64,000 nucleotides of DNA from Salinimicrobium marinum (GTDB taxonomy: Bacteria > Bacteroidota > Bacteroidia > Flavobacteriales > Flavobacteriaceae): positions 1 through 64,000 of the forward strand of contig NZ_BMXB01000011.1 in NCBI RefSeq assembly GCF_014651535.1. Reading direction: 5' to 3'. The notes below the pieces were generated by a model. That model had not been told where the DNA came from, made no database searches, and saw only the letters and a program-made list of their open reading frames with translations. This document shows, piece after piece, positions 53,295-61,864 of the stretch. Position 1 is the stretch's first letter; each line of letters opens with the position of its first letter. The position numbers and the translations under genes were made by a program.

Positions 53295-55979
53295 TCAACC
53301 CGTATTTTTCAATCCGCTGGCAAGGGCAGTCGTAATTTCAAGGAGCCGGGTTACCAGGTCATCATCTGCCGTTCTTCCTTTTCCGTTTCTCCAAAGGTCA
53401 AGATTTCCAATTTGCAGGTTATGTAAAGCCGTAAGAGAATTATTCCTGCGGTTCAGGTTGTCCAGCAAACTTTGTCGGCGTTCCACTCGCTCCTTACCAA
53501 ACATCTCTCCAACCTGTGCAAGGCTATCGGAATGTTCAGAGCGTATAATTCCAGTGATTTCATTGCGTACTTCCTCATTTTTCACCAATCCTGCATAAGC
53601 TTCCATTATTTTTGGTTCAGCATTCATCAGATTGGTTTCCACCTGAATTAAAATATACCTGAACAGAGGCCACTCTTCAGAATATTCTTTTAGTTGCTGG
53701 TATTCTGCAGGATCTTCAGATTTCATTTTGCTCAGTGCATACCCTATTCCAAACCAACCTGTGATATTGAATCGCGACTGACTCCAGCTAAAAACCCAGG
53801 GAATAGCCCTAAGATCTGATAAACTTCGGGTTCCTGTACGCCGCGCAGGACGGGAACCGATCTTACTCAGTTCCAACACATCTATTGGCGTGGCCTCCCC
53901 GTAAAATTCCAAAAATGAGGGATGAGCGATCAATTGCTGATATTTATCCTTGGCATAACCTGCTAATCGCTTTAAAGCAGCCATAGGATAAGAAGCCGGA
54001 GATTTCGGGAACAAATGATACCCTGTTTGCAGCGCTGTTCCAGATAACAGCATTTCCAGATTGTAAGTAGCCGTAAGTAAATTGGCAAACTGCTGCGCGA
54101 TGGTTTCTCCCTGCACGGTAAGTTTCATTTCCCCACTGAGACTTCCCGGAGGCATACTCTCCAGGAAACGGTGGTATTTACCTCCACCCCTGCTTATAGT
54201 TCCGCCTATTCCATGGAAAAACCTGAAACGCACTCCAAATTTATCTGCTGTTTCGGTAAGCGATTTTTCTGCCTGGTAAATATGCCATCTGCTGGCAATG
54301 ATCCCACCGTCTTTATTACTATCACTATAGCCCAGCATGATCTCCTGTACTCCTTCATTTCCTTTTTTATAAGCTGAATGGCTTAAAAAGCTGTCCATGA
54401 TTTCTCCGGAAGCCAATAAATCATCAATAGTTTCAAATAATGGCACTACCTGAAACACTTTACTGTCAAGCCCTGTTTCCCGAAAGAACAGATACACCAG
54501 TAAAAGATCGCTAAGGCCTCGGGTCATACTCACTATAAAAGATCCAATGCCATCTGGTCCAAACTTATCGGTGTGTTTTTTCACAACCCGATAGCAGTCC
54601 AGCACCTTATCGGCTTCTGGCCCGAAAGATTTTCCGCCAATAGCAAAAGGGCGCCCGCTTTGTAGTTCTTCCGTTATAAATTTTACACGCTCTTCCTCAT
54701 TCCAGTTGCGGTATTTTGGCTTTTCAGGATAGGTAGCCGCAAGGATCTGTTCCATGGCCTTATCGTGGAATTCACTGTTCTGCCTTATATCGAGTGTAGC
54801 TAGATGAAATCCGAAACACTGGATCATGCGCTCCACAGGAAACAGCAAATCTTCAACAATTCTTTTGGCTCCAATCTCAAGTAAACTTTCCTTCAAAATT
54901 GTAACATCCTCCAGGAGCTGTGAAGGACGGCTGTACCCGGGATTTTCAGCAGATTCTTTTTTTCTGGTATTTTCCAGCTGAAGAACGATCAACGTAAGAT
55001 ATTGTCTCCAGGGTTCATACGGATTTCGGGAAGCAGCAAGTTTCCCGGCTTCTCCCAGAAAAACTGTTTTTTCCTCAATTTTCTCCTGAAGTTGTTCCGG
55101 CACCGGATTCCTTGTTTCAGAAAAGCTCATATGAGCTGTAAGATGCACCAGTTCATCATGTAATAATCCCAGAGCGGCTTTTCTGTGTTCCAGTAAGGTG
55201 CTGTGGGTAAGAGCAGAAGTAACATAAGGATGCCCATCACGGTCCCCTCCTACCCATGTCCCGAAACTTAACCTTGGGAAATGCAGGTTTTCATGTTTAA
55301 AGCCCATCGCTTTCCAGCTCTGCTTAAGTTGGACATCACTACGTTTTAAAGCTCTTGGAAAGACTTTACTAAAATAATGCACCACATTATTCCGTTCTTT
55401 CTCGACCGTTGGTTTTTCAAGGTTTACTTCCCCGGTGCGCCACCATCTTTCCAGTAAAGTCATGATATCACCGGCGATAGCATCTCTTTCTGAAGAAGAA
55501 AAAGTGGAATTCTCTAATTTTATTAGGTTCAGGTAAATTTCCCTGTGCAATTCAAGAATGGAAATCCTTTTTGCTTCGGTGGGATGCGCTGTAAGAACCG
55601 GCGCAACTTTTACTTTTTTAAGGACCTCCTGCATTTGTTCTTCCGAAAGCCCCTGCTCCTTCCAGCGTTGAAAAGTCTCACTCCAGGAACCTCTTATCGC
55701 GTGCATTCCCTTGGTATCAACAAGCTTGCGCCTATATTGCACCGCAGCATTCTCTTCTACAAGATTCATTAACTGCAGATAAATACTTAACACCTGGATT
55801 TGTTTCTCTTCCAGATCGGTATCTTTTGGCACCTTTCCCTGTAAATCTTCATCTTCTGTTAATAGATCCACCAGCTGAGTCTCCCCAAGGTCTGTCAAAA
55901 CTTTTCGGAAACAATCGGTTAAAAACTGCATATCCTGCCTTATTTTATCATAAGCCTTTATCGAAGAAACTTCTGTCAT
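53295..55979 (-). CDS. ppc: Phosphoenolpyruvate carboxylase
   Basis: Converts PEP and bicarbonate to oxaloacetate, refilling the TCA cycle. VLTAHPTEAKR carries the catalytic His; GYSDSNKDGGI, LTVQGETIAQQFAN and RAIPWVFSWSQSRF are conserved. The 894-residue length is normal. In the glycine-rich catalytic loop the usual FHGRGG reads FHGIGG: the Ile codon at 54207-54209 stands where E. coli has Arg581, while the next Arg (TISRGGG) is kept. ARRTGTRSL replaces the usual RRPTGG region. The enzyme may be a divergent subfamily. Confidence 0.95.
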   Translation of the reverse strand: MTEVSSIKAYDKIRQDMQFLTDCFRKVLTDLGETQLVDLLTEDEDLQGKVPKDTDLEEKQIQVLSIYLQLMNLVEENAAVQYRRKLVDTKGMHAIRGSWSETFQRWKEQGLSEEQMQEVLKKVKVAPVLTAHPTEAKRISILELHREIYLNLIKLENSTFSSSERDAIAGDIMTLLERWWRTGEVNLEKPTVEKERNNVVHYFSKVFPRALKRSDVQLKQSWKAMGFKHENLHFPRLSFGTWVGGDRDGHPYVTSALTHSTLLEHRKAALGLLHDELVHLTAHMSFSETRNPVPEQLQEKIEEKTVFLGEAGKLAASRNPYEPWRQYLTLIVLQLENTRKKESAENPGYSRPSQLLEDVTILKESLLEIGAKRIVEDLLFPVERMIQCFGFHLATLDIRQNSEFHDKAMEQILAATYPEKPKYRNWNEEERVKFITEELQSGRPFAIGGKSFGPEADKVLDCYRVVKKHTDKFGPDGIGSFIVSMTRGLSDLLLVYLFFRETGLDSKVFQVVPLFETIDDLLASGEIMDSFLSHSAYKKGNEGVQEIMLGYSDSNKDGGIIASRWHIYQAEKSLTETADKFGVRFRFFHGIGGTISRGGGKYHRFLESMPPGSLSGEMKLTVQGETIAQQFANLLTATYNLEMLLSGTALQTGYHLFPKSPASYPMAALKRLAGYAKDKYQQLIAHPSFLEFYGEATPIDVLELSKIGSRPARRTGTRSLSDLRAIPWVFSWSQSRFNITGWFGIGYALSKMKSEDPAEYQQLKEYSEEWPLFRYILIQVETNLMNAEPKIMEAYAGLVKNEEVRNEITGIIRSEHSDSLAQVGEMFGKERVERRQSLLDNLNRRNNSLTALHNLQIGNLDLWRNGKGRTADDDLVTRLLEITTALASGLKNTG

Positions 55980-56178
55980 ATTCTTTAATTTTTATTAGTT
56001 TAACTAACCCTCACAAAGTAAGAAATTGCAATGCATTCAGAAAATTTTGTTAACGAAAATAACCAGATCATGGGCACTTGTTTTTTCTGTAACACCTACG
56101 AAAACCTAATAGTTTATTAAACCAGGACTTCTTCAGAAGAAATTTTATTAGCTTGTTTGGAAACTAAAGTAAACACCA

Positions 56179-57078
56179 ATGAATATCATTCAGATAAGCT
56201 CCCCAAAATCCGGAAGTTACTGGCTACATACCATTTTACTACAAATCCTTCACAAGAAGGATATGCCCGTATCCTCTTTTATTCAGAAACAGGAAGAATA
56301 TCAGGAAGTAAAGGACCTGGATCTCAGTTTTAAAGGTCAGGCTGAAGTTGACATGATAGATATTGAAGGAGACGGCTGTTATTACAGGATTAGCTCCATT
56401 GTAAGAAATAAACTGCAGGATCCTGTTTCTTATGCGAAATCTACCAGTCTTGCCTGGACCCATTCAACCTTATGCAACAGGAGTTTTGAAATTTTTCCAC
56501 TTTTTGACAAAAAGATCTGTATTGTACGAGATCCCCGGGACCGGGCGCTATCTTCGGCTAAATTTGCGTTTACTCCATATATGCAAAAACAGTATCCCTC
56601 CTCCTATGCCACTCCAGAAGATTTTTTTGAAGCAGAGTACGATCGGTTACTGGATCAATGGGTTTGGTTTACCGGAAATTACCTTCTGAAAAAAGAGGAA
56701 CTGGATATTCATTTTGTTTTTTATGAACGCCTTTTGCACGATTTTGACGATGAACTGGATGCCATTTTAAATTACCTCGGAATTTCTTTATCTGAAAATG
56801 AACGGAAAGAAATTGCTGAAGCAGTCACTTTTGACAATATGAAAGAGAAAAGTCCGGGACACCTTCAAAAAGGCAAGTACAGAAAATGGGAAAAACAATT
56901 AAGCGAGGCCGAGAAACAATTGGCCATAGACAAAGCGGGGGGCCTTTTGAACTGGCTGAATTATCCTCTAACATCCAATGATAAAAATCTGCTCCCGGGT
57001 ATTCCCGAAAACCTGCCAAAGCAAGAGCTTCGGGAAATACTTGAAAACATGAACTGGCATGTACTTTATGAAGAATGA
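56179..57078 (+). CDS. PAPS-dependent sulfotransferase
   Basis: A 299-residue cytosolic enzyme that transfers sulfate from PAPS to a hydroxyl or amine. The 5'-phosphosulfate loop is SSPKSGSYWL (Lys10, Ser11), and the 3'-phosphate motif is CIVRDPRDRALSSAKF (Arg117, Ser125). FVFYERLLHDFDDELDAIL and KGKYRKWEKQL complete the family pattern. The acceptor is unknown. It lies on the same strand just upstream of the arsenosugar operon, with only a small membrane protein between, but the gaps (93 bp and 140 bp) allow separate transcription. Confidence 0.88.
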   Translation: MNIIQISSPKSGSYWLHTILLQILHKKDMPVSSFIQKQEEYQEVKDLDLSFKGQAEVDMIDIEGDGCYYRISSIVRNKLQDPVSYAKSTSLAWTHSTLCNRSFEIFPLFDKKICIVRDPRDRALSSAKFAFTPYMQKQYPSSYATPEDFFEAEYDRLLDQWVWFTGNYLLKKEELDIHFVFYERLLHDFDDELDAILNYLGISLSENERKEIAEAVTFDNMKEKSPGHLQKGKYRKWEKQLSEAEKQLAIDKAGGLLNWLNYPLTSNDKNLLPGIPENLPKQELREILENMNWHVLYEE

Positions 57079-57171
57079 CCTGCTTACTATAAAATTTCAT
57101 TAATTACAGAAAAGAAAAGGTATTACTCACCAAGTTTTAGTAAATTGAATTAAACTTATACAACCAAGGTT

Positions 57172-57360
57172 ATGGAGGACAAGGAGCGAAAAGAAAATTT
57201 AAAATCAACACCGGTTGAAACTCCCAAAGAGGATCAAAAATATCATGTTAATCAATCTACTGAAGAAAGCCAGAAAAGCAATTACGGAATGATTGCCATT
57301 ATTGTGATCGCTGCCATCATTGTACTTGGGCTGCTGTTCTTCTCAGATCTCTGGGTGTGA
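57172..57360 (+). CDS. Small single-pass membrane protein
   Basis: A 62-residue protein: charged, Lys/Glu-rich residues 1-36, then one helix (near 38-58, GMIAIIVIAAIIVLGLLFF). Topology suggests a cytosolic N-terminus. It lies between the sulfotransferase and the arsenosugar operon. No known family recognised. Confidence 0.6.
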   Translation: MEDKERKENLKSTPVETPKEDQKYHVNQSTEESQKSNYGMIAIIVIAAIIVLGLLFFSDLWV

Positions 57361-57500
57361 TCCATCTCCTGGAAATGTACTTTTTTACATATCTAATCAC
57401 ATTTCTATCCGGAATACCACTGCTGCTGCGGTAATTTTCCCGCTGTTGAATTATACAGGTTCGGGATAAGCCGTATATTAGAAGCTTAAAAAATAGTGTT

Positions 57501-57836
57501 ATGTCCAAGACTTATTACGATCCTGCCGATTTGAGAAAATTCGGAAATATTACTGAATGGAATGAAGAACTGGGAAAGAAATTTTTTGATTATTACAATC
57601 AGGTTTTTGAAGCAGGAGCTCTTTCTGCGCGTGAAAAATCCCTTATAGCTTTAGCCGTTTCGCACGTGGTACAATGTCCATATTGCATAGACGCCTACAC
57701 CAAGGATGGATTACAACGCGGTATTGAAAAAGAAGAGATGATGGAAGCCGTCCATGTGGGCGCTGCCATTAAAGGTGGAGCCACCCTGGTTCACGGCGTC
57801 CAGATGATGAACAAATACGACAAACTTAGCATGTAA
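57501..57836 (+). CDS. Arsenosugar biosynthesis-associated peroxidase-like (AhpD-fold) protein
   Basis: A 111-residue carboxymuconolactone-decarboxylase/AhpD-fold protein. The CxxC pair is in VVQCPYCIDAYTKDGL (Cys59, Cys62); GAAIKGGATLVHGVQMM is the C-terminal family pattern. In AhpD a His follows three residues after the second Cys; here it is Tyr66, so ordinary peroxidase chemistry may be altered. The gene sits just upstream of arsS, as in other arsenosugar clusters. Confidence 0.85.
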   Translation: MSKTYYDPADLRKFGNITEWNEELGKKFFDYYNQVFEAGALSAREKSLIALAVSHVVQCPYCIDAYTKDGLQRGIEKEEMMEAVHVGAAIKGGATLVHGVQMMNKYDKLSM

Positions 57837-57992
57837 GCTGATTCAAGGAGACTTGCAACGGCGAGGTAGAAGTTGTTTTGCCGATGTAATGGGATTTCCA
57901 AAGCAAATTTTATGCTACACCCAAAAAAATTATCGGCTTAACGGGAACTTATCTTATGCTATCTTTTTCTAAACATTTAAACAAAATCCAGT

Positions 57993-59048
57993 ATGCCTGT
58001 AAAATCCCTGGCTGCAAGAAAGAACGATCTATCCAATCCTGTGAAACAACTGGAAATTCTGAATAACGGAATTTTTAAGTCGGGCGAGCTACCCTATTTC
58101 AAAGATAAAGTTGCATCTACCCCAACTTCTGAACTAAAGCCGAAGAAACTGGAGATACTTCAGTTAAACCTGGGCTATATGTGCAATCAAACCTGTTCTC
58201 ATTGTCACGTGGATGCGGGACCTGACCGCAAGGAAATCATGACCGTAGAGACCATGGAGCAATGCCTGGAGGTAATTCGAAAAACAGGTGCTCATACCCT
58301 CGATCTTACCGGAGGCGCTCCCGAAATGAACCCGAATTTCAGGTGGTTTGTGGAAGAGGCTTCTAAAGCGGGAATCCAGGATTTCATTGTGAGGTCAAAC
58401 CTTACCATCATCCGTGCGAATAAAAAATATTTCGACCTTCCGGAATTCTTCAAAAAACACAATGTCCATGTCATTTCGTCGCTTCCGTTCTATAAGCGTG
58501 AGAAGACAGATCGGCAACGCGGGAAAGGTGTTTTTGATAAATCCATTGAAGCTTTAAAAATGCTGAATTCGGTAGGGTATGGAAGAGAAGGCAGTAACCT
58601 GAAACTGGATTTGGTCTACAATCCTTCCGGAGCATTCCTGCCAACGAATCAGGAGGCCTTAGAGAAGGATTTCAAGAAGGCTCTAAAAGAAGATTTCGAC
58701 ATTGATTTCAACCAGCTGTTTGCCATAACGAATCTTCCCATCAGCCGTTTTCTGGAGTATTTGATCGCTTCCGAAAATTATGAAGATTATATGTACGCAC
58801 TGGTCGAAGCCTTTAACCCTTCCGCAGTAGAAAATGTGATGTGCACCAATACCCTTTCGGTAAGCTGGGATGGCTGGTTGTACGACTGCGATTTTAATCA
58901 GATGCTGGGATTAAAGGTAGCCTCTAAGGTGACCCACATAAAAGACTACAATGAAGAAGTACTGCAAAACCGGGACATCATTATTTCCCAGCACTGTTAC
59001 GGCTGTACTGCCGGGGCGGGAAGTAGCTGCCAGGGTTCTGTAACATAA
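57993..59048 (+). CDS. arsS: Arsenosugar biosynthesis radical SAM protein ArsS
   Basis: A 351-residue radical SAM enzyme. The [4Fe-4S] motif is CNQTCSHCHVDAGPDRKE (Cys64, Cys68, Cys71), followed by DLTGGAPEMNP. The C-terminal DUF3641 part ends HCYGCTAGAGSSCQGS (Cys335, Cys338, Cys346), likely a second cluster. The family is reported to attach the 5'-deoxyadenosyl group of SAM to dimethylated arsenic. It starts a tight operon: the next gene follows 11 bp later. Confidence 0.94.
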   Translation: MPVKSLAARKNDLSNPVKQLEILNNGIFKSGELPYFKDKVASTPTSELKPKKLEILQLNLGYMCNQTCSHCHVDAGPDRKEIMTVETMEQCLEVIRKTGAHTLDLTGGAPEMNPNFRWFVEEASKAGIQDFIVRSNLTIIRANKKYFDLPEFFKKHNVHVISSLPFYKREKTDRQRGKGVFDKSIEALKMLNSVGYGREGSNLKLDLVYNPSGAFLPTNQEALEKDFKKALKEDFDIDFNQLFAITNLPISRFLEYLIASENYEDYMYALVEAFNPSAVENVMCTNTLSVSWDGWLYDCDFNQMLGLKVASKVTHIKDYNEEVLQNRDIIISQHCYGCTAGAGSSCQGSVT

Positions 59049-59059
59049 CCTAAAATAAA

Positions 59060-59665
59060 ATGCCTGAAAATAAAAATTTACTCCTCATTTTCACCAGGAA
59101 CCCTGAACCCGGAAAAGTGAAAAAGAGACTGGCTTCGAGCATTGGAGATGAACCTGCCCTTGAGATTTATAAGTTTCTTTTAAAGCACACTTCAGAAATA
59201 ACCAAAGATCTTCCTGTCCATAAAGAGGTATATTATTCAGAAAGGATTGAAAAAGAGGATCTTTGGAATGAAACCTATGGTGAAAAGTTGCAAAAAGGAG
59301 AAGATCTGGGAGAAAGGATGAAAAATGCATTTCAGAATGGCTTTGAATCCGGCTACCGGAATATTATCATCATTGGCAGTGACCTTTTCGAAATCACAAA
59401 AGATGATCTGGAAGAAGCTTTTAACGCCCTGGAAAACTCCGATTATGTAATAGGGCCCGCAAAAGATGGAGGCTATTATTTATTAGGAATGAAAACCTTA
59501 AATTTAAAGCTGTTTAAAAACAAATCCTGGAGCACAGCCTCCGTTTTTGAAGACACTATAAAAGATATAAATTCAAAACATATAACCATACTTGAAAAAA
59601 GGAATGACATTGATGTTTTTGAAGACATTAGAGATGTTCCTGTTTTTCAGCAATTTTTAAAATAA
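59060..59665 (+). CDS. TIGR04282-type arsenosugar glycosyltransferase-like protein
   Basis: A 201-residue GT-A-fold, nucleotidyl/glycosyltransferase-like protein. LLLIFTRNPEPGKVKKRLAS is the N-terminal nucleotide-binding motif and GPAKDGGYYLLGMK the conserved acceptor loop; IIIGSDLFEI holds the metal-binding acid. It is placed 11 bp after arsS and abuts the phosphorylase gene (0 bp). It probably transfers a group to the arsenic-bearing ribose; donor and acceptor are unknown. Confidence 0.9.
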   Translation: MPENKNLLLIFTRNPEPGKVKKRLASSIGDEPALEIYKFLLKHTSEITKDLPVHKEVYYSERIEKEDLWNETYGEKLQKGEDLGERMKNAFQNGFESGYRNIIIIGSDLFEITKDDLEEAFNALENSDYVIGPAKDGGYYLLGMKTLNLKLFKNKSWSTASVFEDTIKDINSKHITILEKRNDIDVFEDIRDVPVFQQFLK

Positions 59666-60484
59666 ATGATAAGAGAACTACTGGAAACAACCGAATTTTT
59701 AGAAAAAAAAGGCTTTGACAATCCCGAAATTGGAATCATACTCGGTACCGGACTCGGAAAACTGGTACATGAGTTGGAAATAATTTCTGAAGTCAGTTAC
59801 AATCATATTCCCGGCTTTCCCACTGCCACCGTGGAATTCCATAAGGGAAAGCTCATTTTCGGAAAACTGGAAGGTAAAAAAGTCATTGTGATGGAAGGAC
59901 GTTTCCATATTTATGAAGGATACAGCCTGTTTGACGTGACTTTTCCTGTACGCATCATGAAACGACTGGGAATAAAAAAGCTTCTAATATCAAATGCTTC
60001 CGGAGCTATCAATCCGGAGTTTAAAAAAGGGGATCTAATGCTTATTGATGATCATATAAATCTACAGGGTGGTTCCCCGCTTGCATTTCGGGGAGTAGAG
60101 CAACTGGGCACCAGGTTTACAGACATGAGCGCACCCTATGATGCACGGACAGGAGCACTGATGGAAGAAGTTGCCAAAGAACACAAGTTTACTCTGCACA
60201 AAGGAGTGTATGCTTCGGTAGTTGGGCCACAGCTTGAAACCCGCGCAGAATACCGTTACCTGAAGATCATTGGTGCAGATGCTGTAGGGATGAGCACAGT
60301 TCCCGAGGTGATTGTGGCAAACCACCTGGGAATCCCTGTTTCTGCAGTTTCCGTTTTAACAGATGAATGCGATCCCAATAATCTTGAACCCGTAAATATC
60401 CAGGATATCCTGGAGATGTCTGCCAAAGCAGAACCTGATATGATCACCCTATTTAAAGAGGTGATCAAACGACTGGAATATTAA
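59666..60484 (+). CDS. Purine-nucleoside phosphorylase (trimeric PNP/MTAP type)
   Basis: A 272-residue phosphorylase that releases the purine base as ribose 1-phosphate. Signatures: GIILGTGLGKL, GRFHIYEGY, ISNASGAINPEFKKGDLM, VGPQLETRAEYR and GADAVGMSTVPEVIVA. In a general genome it serves purine salvage; here its place in the arsenosugar operon, with no gap to the upstream gene, suggests it acts on the ArsS product. This is inferred. Confidence 0.94.
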   Translation: MIRELLETTEFLEKKGFDNPEIGIILGTGLGKLVHELEIISEVSYNHIPGFPTATVEFHKGKLIFGKLEGKKVIVMEGRFHIYEGYSLFDVTFPVRIMKRLGIKKLLISNASGAINPEFKKGDLMLIDDHINLQGGSPLAFRGVEQLGTRFTDMSAPYDARTGALMEEVAKEHKFTLHKGVYASVVGPQLETRAEYRYLKIIGADAVGMSTVPEVIVANHLGIPVSAVSVLTDECDPNNLEPVNIQDILEMSAKAEPDMITLFKEVIKRLEY

Positions 60485-60502
60485 TCTGAAGCAGCTCCTG
60501 AA

Positions 60503-61801
60503 ATGTCCAAAGAACCGGAACATGTAGTAATCATTGGAAATGGAGTCGCAGGAATCACTGCTGCCCGGCATATCAGGAAAATTTCGGATAAGAGGATTAC
60601 TGTTATTTCTGCGGAAAGTGATTATTTTTTCTCCCGAACGGCCCTCATGTATGTTTACATGGGACATATGAAATGGAAAAATATAGAGCCTTATGAAGAA
60701 TGGTTCTGGAAGGAAAACCGCATTGAACTAAAAAGGGCCAGAGTTGAAAAACTTAATACCGCTGCCAAAATCCTCATTTTTGAAAGCGGGGAACAAATGG
60801 ACTATGATAAGCTTATCCTGGCAACAGGTTCACTTCCTCGGAAAATTGGCTGGGAAGGAGAAAACCTCAAGGGGGTTCAGGGTCTGGTCACCAAACAGGA
60901 TCTCGAACTTCTGGAGGAAAATTCCCAAGGCTGTAAAAAAGCAGTGATCGTTGGTGGCGGACTCATTGGCGTGGAACTGGCAGAAATGCTGCACACCCGC
61001 AATATTGAAGTTACCATGTTGATTCGGGAGCAGAGTTTCTGGCGAAATGTACTACCGGAAAAAGACGCTGCTTTTATTTCTGAACACATTGAATCTCACG
61101 GAGTAGAATTGGAATTTGGCACCCAACTGGACAAAATCATTGGAGATGAAACCGGAAGAGTCCGGGCAATTCTTACCTCCACTGGAGAAGAAATTTTCTG
61201 TGACCTTGTAGGCCTAAGTATAGGGGTTGTTCCGAATATTTCTTTTCTGAAGGATTCAGAAATAGAAACGAATGTTGGGATTTTAGTCGACCCGTATTTA
61301 CAAACCAGTGTTGAGGATGTTTTTGCTGTTGGCGACTGCGTCCAGCAACGGGAACAGATTGATGACCGCAGCCCTGTAGAAGCCGTATGGTACACCGCCA
61401 GGATGATGGGTGAAACCGTAGCGCAGACTGTCTGTGGAAATCTGTTCAGATACAACCCCGGAAAATGGTTCAATTCGGCGAAATTTTTTGATATCGAATA
61501 CCAGACTTATGGCAGGGTGTGGCCGGACCCTAAAGAAGATGAACAACATCTGCACTGGGAACACAAGAACAGGGAAAAAGCCATTACGATTGCTTTTAAT
61601 ACAAAATCCGGCAAATTTTTAGGTATTAACACCTTTGGAATCCGAATGAAACACGAGGTTTTTGATGAGTGGCTCCGGGAGGAAAAAGGACTGGAATTCG
61701 TACTTACAAACCTTAGAAACGCTAACTTTGATCCTGAATTTTACTCCAGACACGAGAAAGAGATTTTTAGTAGTTTTAAGGAGGATTTTGTTAGAAGTTA
61801 A
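60503..61801 (+). CDS. FAD/NAD(P)-dependent pyridine nucleotide-disulfide-type oxidoreductase
   Basis: A 432-residue flavoprotein with N-terminal FAD-binding VVIIGNGVAGITAARH, NAD-binding AVIVGGGLIGVELAEML (near residue 150) and C-terminal FAD motif VFAVGDCVQQ (near 280). There is no redox CxxC near the FAD, so it is a reductase of nitrite/rubredoxin-reductase style, not a disulfide reductase. It follows the phosphorylase by 18 bp. It may reduce the arsenic intermediate or feed electrons to the next gene's product (inference). Confidence 0.88.
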   Translation: MSKEPEHVVIIGNGVAGITAARHIRKISDKRITVISAESDYFFSRTALMYVYMGHMKWKNIEPYEEWFWKENRIELKRARVEKLNTAAKILIFESGEQMDYDKLILATGSLPRKIGWEGENLKGVQGLVTKQDLELLEENSQGCKKAVIVGGGLIGVELAEMLHTRNIEVTMLIREQSFWRNVLPEKDAAFISEHIESHGVELEFGTQLDKIIGDETGRVRAILTSTGEEIFCDLVGLSIGVVPNISFLKDSEIETNVGILVDPYLQTSVEDVFAVGDCVQQREQIDDRSPVEAVWYTARMMGETVAQTVCGNLFRYNPGKWFNSAKFFDIEYQTYGRVWPDPKEDEQHLHWEHKNREKAITIAFNTKSGKFLGINTFGIRMKHEVFDEWLREEKGLEFVLTNLRNANFDPEFYSRHEKEIFSSFKEDFVRS

Positions 61802-61864
61802 CAACCCTCACAGGTTTTGAAAACCTATGAGGTCTGTAAAATAAAAAAAAATGACAGATCAGAA

